In this document: positions 5,824-7,499 of the stretch, piece by piece
Layout: each line of letters opens with the position of its first letter
Numbering within the stretch: position 1 is the first letter of the stretch
Source of the DNA: Treponema sp.
GTDB taxonomy: Bacteria; Spirochaetota; Spirochaetia; Treponematales; Treponemataceae
Direction of reading: 5' to 3'
NCBI GenBank assembly: GCA_012513125.1
Contig: JAAZCS010000151.1
Span: 1 to 7,499, forward strand
Length of the DNA: 7,499 nt
Position numbers and translations under genes: made by a program
Notes under the pieces: generated by a model
The model's input: the letters and a program-made list of their open reading frames with translations, nothing else
Databases searched by the model: none
What the model was told of the DNA's origin: nothing

Positions 5824-6147
5824 ATGAAAACATTGAACAAATCGAATAACAAAATGTTGTGTGGAGTTTGTGCTGGAGTTGCGGAATTCTTTAATATTGA
5901 TCCAACAATAATTAGACTTGTTATGGTAATTATCACAATAGTAAGTTGGGGAACAGGAATTATTGCATATATTATTGCGGCTATAATTATTCCTAATAAA
6001 GTTGAAAATAATTTTGATGATAATTTGAAAAGTGCAAATGTAAATGATTCTGCTAAAAATGAAAAGGATGAGTCTAATCAGTCATCACATGCGTCAAAAA
6101 AGACTCCTAATTCAGAGGATGAATTTAATGATTATTTTAAAAAATAA
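5824..6147 (+). CDS. PspC-domain membrane protein
   Basis: A 107-residue protein. Residues 4-58 form a PspC domain: KMLCGVCAGVAEFFNIDPTIIRL is the signature, followed by a membrane region (about 31-57) ending in IIAAIIIPNK. The remaining 50 residues are hydrophilic, rich in Asn, Ser, Lys and acidic residues, and probably disordered. In proteobacteria PspC is an inner-membrane part of the phage-shock response; stand-alone PspC proteins elsewhere often sit beside PadR and HAAS genes, as here. The ATG at 5824 is preferred to one 60 bases upstream at 5764: GGAG at 5814-5817 is 6 bases before it, the conserved domain starts right after it, and the 5764 version would begin inside the loop of an upstream hairpin and add a non-conserved Lys/Phe-rich stretch. 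It is the last gene of its operon. The function is inferred from the domain and neighbours. Confidence 0.88.
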   Translation: MKTLNKSNNKMLCGVCAGVAEFFNIDPTIIRLVMVIITIVSWGTGIIAYIIAAIIIPNKVENNFDDNLKSANVNDSAKNEKDESNQSSHASKKTPNSEDEFNDYFKK

Positions 6148-6183
6148 GTAAAAAAAAATATTTATTTACTTAAAAAAAATAAT

Positions 6184-6232
6184 TAAAAAAAAGGTTGAAT
6201 TTGCTAAACTTAGGTAAATTCAACCTTTTTTT
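6184..6232 (+). terminator. Intrinsic terminator after pspC
   Basis: AAGGTTGAATTT (6191-6202) pairs perfectly with AAATTCAACCTT (6216-6227) around a 13-base loop. An A-run at 6185-6192 and seven T at 6226-6232 flank it. The matching A-run upstream means it could also act on transcripts from the other strand. It ends the padR operon. A weaker hairpin just before it, TAAGTAAA at 6145-6152 with TTTACTTA at 6165-6172, includes the pspC stop codon and has no T-run. Confidence 0.9.
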
Positions 6233-6250
6233 GTGTTTTTAACCTTAATA

Positions 6251-6265
6251 AAGTAATAATTACTT
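6251..6265. promoter_or_regulatory. Perfect 15-base palindrome upstream of the last promoter (candidate operator)
   Basis: AAGTAAT and ATTACTT are perfect 7-base arms around a single central A, ending 5 bases before the TTGACA -35 element at 6271. This position suits an activator or a repressor of the large binding-protein gene. The half-site AAGTAA/TTACTT also appears in the weak hairpin at 6145-6172, which may be coincidence in A/T-rich DNA. Confidence 0.4.
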
Positions 6266-6270
6266 AAAAA

Positions 6271-6300
6271 TTGACATAAAAAAAGTAAAAAAAATACTAA
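6271..6300 (+). promoter_or_regulatory. Candidate promoter for the sugar-binding-type gene
   Basis: A perfect TTGACA (6271-6276) is followed after 18 bases by TACTAA (6295-6300), a poor -10 (3 of 6). The gene needs its own promoter because a strong terminator lies just upstream. A weak -10 would fit activator dependence. The leader would be about 47 bases. Confidence 0.45.
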
Positions 6301-6353
6301 ATAAGTGTTTTTTCCTATGTATTTCGTTAAAAGGTGTGTTAGAATATTTAATT

Positions 6354-7499
6354 ATGTTAGGTATAAAAATTAACAAAAAAGTGCGAAATATTTTAATTGC
6401 CATATTGGTAATTATTTTAGTGTTTGTATTATTTAGTCTTTTCCCTGATAAGAATTTTCGTAAAAAGTATGAAGGAATTGATTTGTCAACATCAGCTGTT
6501 TCATCTCATGTAAAATCTTATACGGAATATCAGGATGAATTTGAGGGTGCAAAAAGTGCATCTTCAATTGTCAATGTGGACATCTTTGCTTATGATTCTG
6601 GCAATTCATATGGAGTTCATGATGAAGAAAACTATTATAATAAAAAAGTAGTTTTTACAGATGATAAATCATATGTTTCTTGGAATGTTAATGTTGAAGA
6701 AGAAGGCTTGTATAATATTGAAATGGAGTATATAGCTACCCCATCAAGAAATGTTGATATGGAACGAATTTTGTATATCAACGGAGCTGTTCCTTTTAGT
6801 GGTGCGGATGTTCTTTCTTTTTCTAGGTTATGGAAAGATGAAGGCGACGTAAAATATGATAATCAAGGAAATCAGATTAGACCAGTACAGGTTGAATCTT
6901 TTGCTTATCAAACAGTTCGATATAAAAGCGACTTAGGCTATGAAATTGATCCATATAAGTTCTATTTGAAAAAAGGAATGAATACTCTTTCTTTGGAATC
7001 TACAAATGAACCAATGGTAATAAGTTCTCTACGTTTAGTTCCAGTAAAGAAATATGACACTTATGATGCATATGTAGCCAAATATCCTGCTATGAATGCA
7101 AGTAATAGTGGCAAAGATATCAAAATAAAGATTCAAGGTGAAGATTCAGCTCTTCGCTCTGACCCTTCATTGTTTGCACGCTATGACCGTTCGTCTGCAA
7201 TTTCTGAGCCATATAATGTTAAGACAACTGTTTTAAATTATTCTGGTGGCGATTCATGGAAAAGTCCTGGACAATGGATTGAATGGGATTTCGATGTTCC
7301 TGAAGATGGATGGTATACAATAACTGTTCAAGGTCGTCAGTTATATCAGAGAGGTTCTGTTTCTTGCAGATCGTTGTACATTGATGGTGAAATTCCAATA
7401 TCTGATGTAAAAGCAATTGAGTTTAAGTATAATACAGATTGGAAAAGCGTTACTGTTTGTGATAGCGAAAAACAGCCATATAATTTTTATTTATCAAAA
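6354..7499 (+). CDS. Membrane-anchored protein with two tandem carbohydrate-binding-like modules, 3' end missing; probable N-terminus of a large sugar ABC-transporter binding protein
   Basis: An open frame of 382 codons runs off the right edge with no stop. A basic start and a hydrophobic helix (about 12-30) form a signal anchor or signal peptide; no lipobox Cys is visible. Two related modules follow about 201 residues apart: YVSWNVNVEEEGLYNI (107-122) matches QWIEWDFDVPEDGWYTI in the second copy (W110 against W311), RILYINGAVPF (138-148) matches RSLYIDGEIPI (339-349), and YKFYLKKG matches YNFYLSK at the window end. From memory, very large (about 950-residue) extracellular solute-binding proteins of Paenibacillus, clostridia and Treponema carry such a paired beta-sandwich front before the binding domain, so a carbohydrate-uptake role is likely. 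That domain would lie beyond the window, so a glycan-binding surface protein is the alternative. The ribosome site is poor: AAGG at 6331-6334 is 19 bases from the ATG. A GTG at 6336 is in frame but unsupported. Confidence 0.82.
   Translation, partial: MLGIKINKKVRNILIAILVIILVFVLFSLFPDKNFRKKYEGIDLSTSAVSSHVKSYTEYQDEFEGAKSASSIVNVDIFAYDSGNSYGVHDEENYYNKKVVFTDDKSYVSWNVNVEEEGLYNIEMEYIATPSRNVDMERILYINGAVPFSGADVLSFSRLWKDEGDVKYDNQGNQIRPVQVESFAYQTVRYKSDLGYEIDPYKFYLKKGMNTLSLESTNEPMVISSLRLVPVKKYDTYDAYVAKYPAMNASNSGKDIKIKIQGEDSALRSDPSLFARYDRSSAISEPYNVKTTVLNYSGGDSWKSPGQWIEWDFDVPEDGWYTITVQGRQLYQRGSVSCRSLYIDGEIPISDVKAIEFKYNTDWKSVTVCDSEKQPYNFYLSK

Noticed and set aside
7219..7416. Minus-strand open frame inside the sugar-binding-type gene (65 codons).
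   Set aside because: It lies inside the second conserved module of the coding strand and resembles nothing recognisable.
1..7499. CRISPR arrays, tRNA or rRNA genes, insertion sequences and phage attachment sites.
   Set aside because: No regularly spaced direct repeats, cloverleaf-like segments, transposase frames or terminal inverted repeats were seen on either strand; the only clear direct repeat is the coding duplication in oadA.

Overview
The window is AT-rich, densely packed bacterial DNA. TGA is used as a stop (padR), Shine-Dalgarno sites are GGAG-like, and operon ends carry intrinsic terminators. The mix of a sodium-pumping oxaloacetate decarboxylase, a PadR/HAAS/PspC cassette and a very large sugar-binding-type protein suggests a host-associated anaerobe. 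A Treponema-like spirochaete is my best guess and a clostridial Firmicute the alternative; no rRNA or other marker gene is present to settle this.

Layout: (1) 1-381, minus strand, the first 127 codons of a multi-pass membrane protein that may belong to the YhhN/TMEM86 family; it runs off the left edge. (2) 382-609, a divergent intergenic region with a perfect 8-bp-arm dyad and two candidate promoters reading right. (3) 610-4339, the oadG-oadA-oadB operon for the membrane-bound Na+-pumping oxaloacetate decarboxylase, closed by a strong terminator at 4361-4397. (4) 4418-6147, a PadR-type repressor, a HAAS plus DUF4097-like beta-repeat protein, and a PspC-domain membrane protein. The promoter is overlaid with nested palindromes, two hairpins precede pspC, and a terminator follows at 6184-6232. 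(5) 6251-7499, a palindrome, a TTGACA promoter and the N-terminal 382 codons of a membrane-anchored protein with two copies of a carbohydrate-binding-like module; it runs off the right edge.

How the genes work together: OadA moves a carboxyl group from oxaloacetate to biotin, OadG holds the complex together, and OadB decarboxylates the carboxybiotin while exporting Na+. The pump therefore turns C4-acid or citrate fermentation into a sodium gradient. The PadR-HAAS-PspC block looks like a self-regulated envelope-sensing cassette unrelated to the pump. The last gene probably starts a carbohydrate ABC-uptake locus.

Most notable points: OadA has two complete biotinyl domains, each with its own MKM lysine, preceded by an in-frame 60-bp tandem duplication. 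The HAAS protein has regularly recurring CGMG motifs but no membrane segment or signal peptide. Several well-formed dyads sit at each promoter region.
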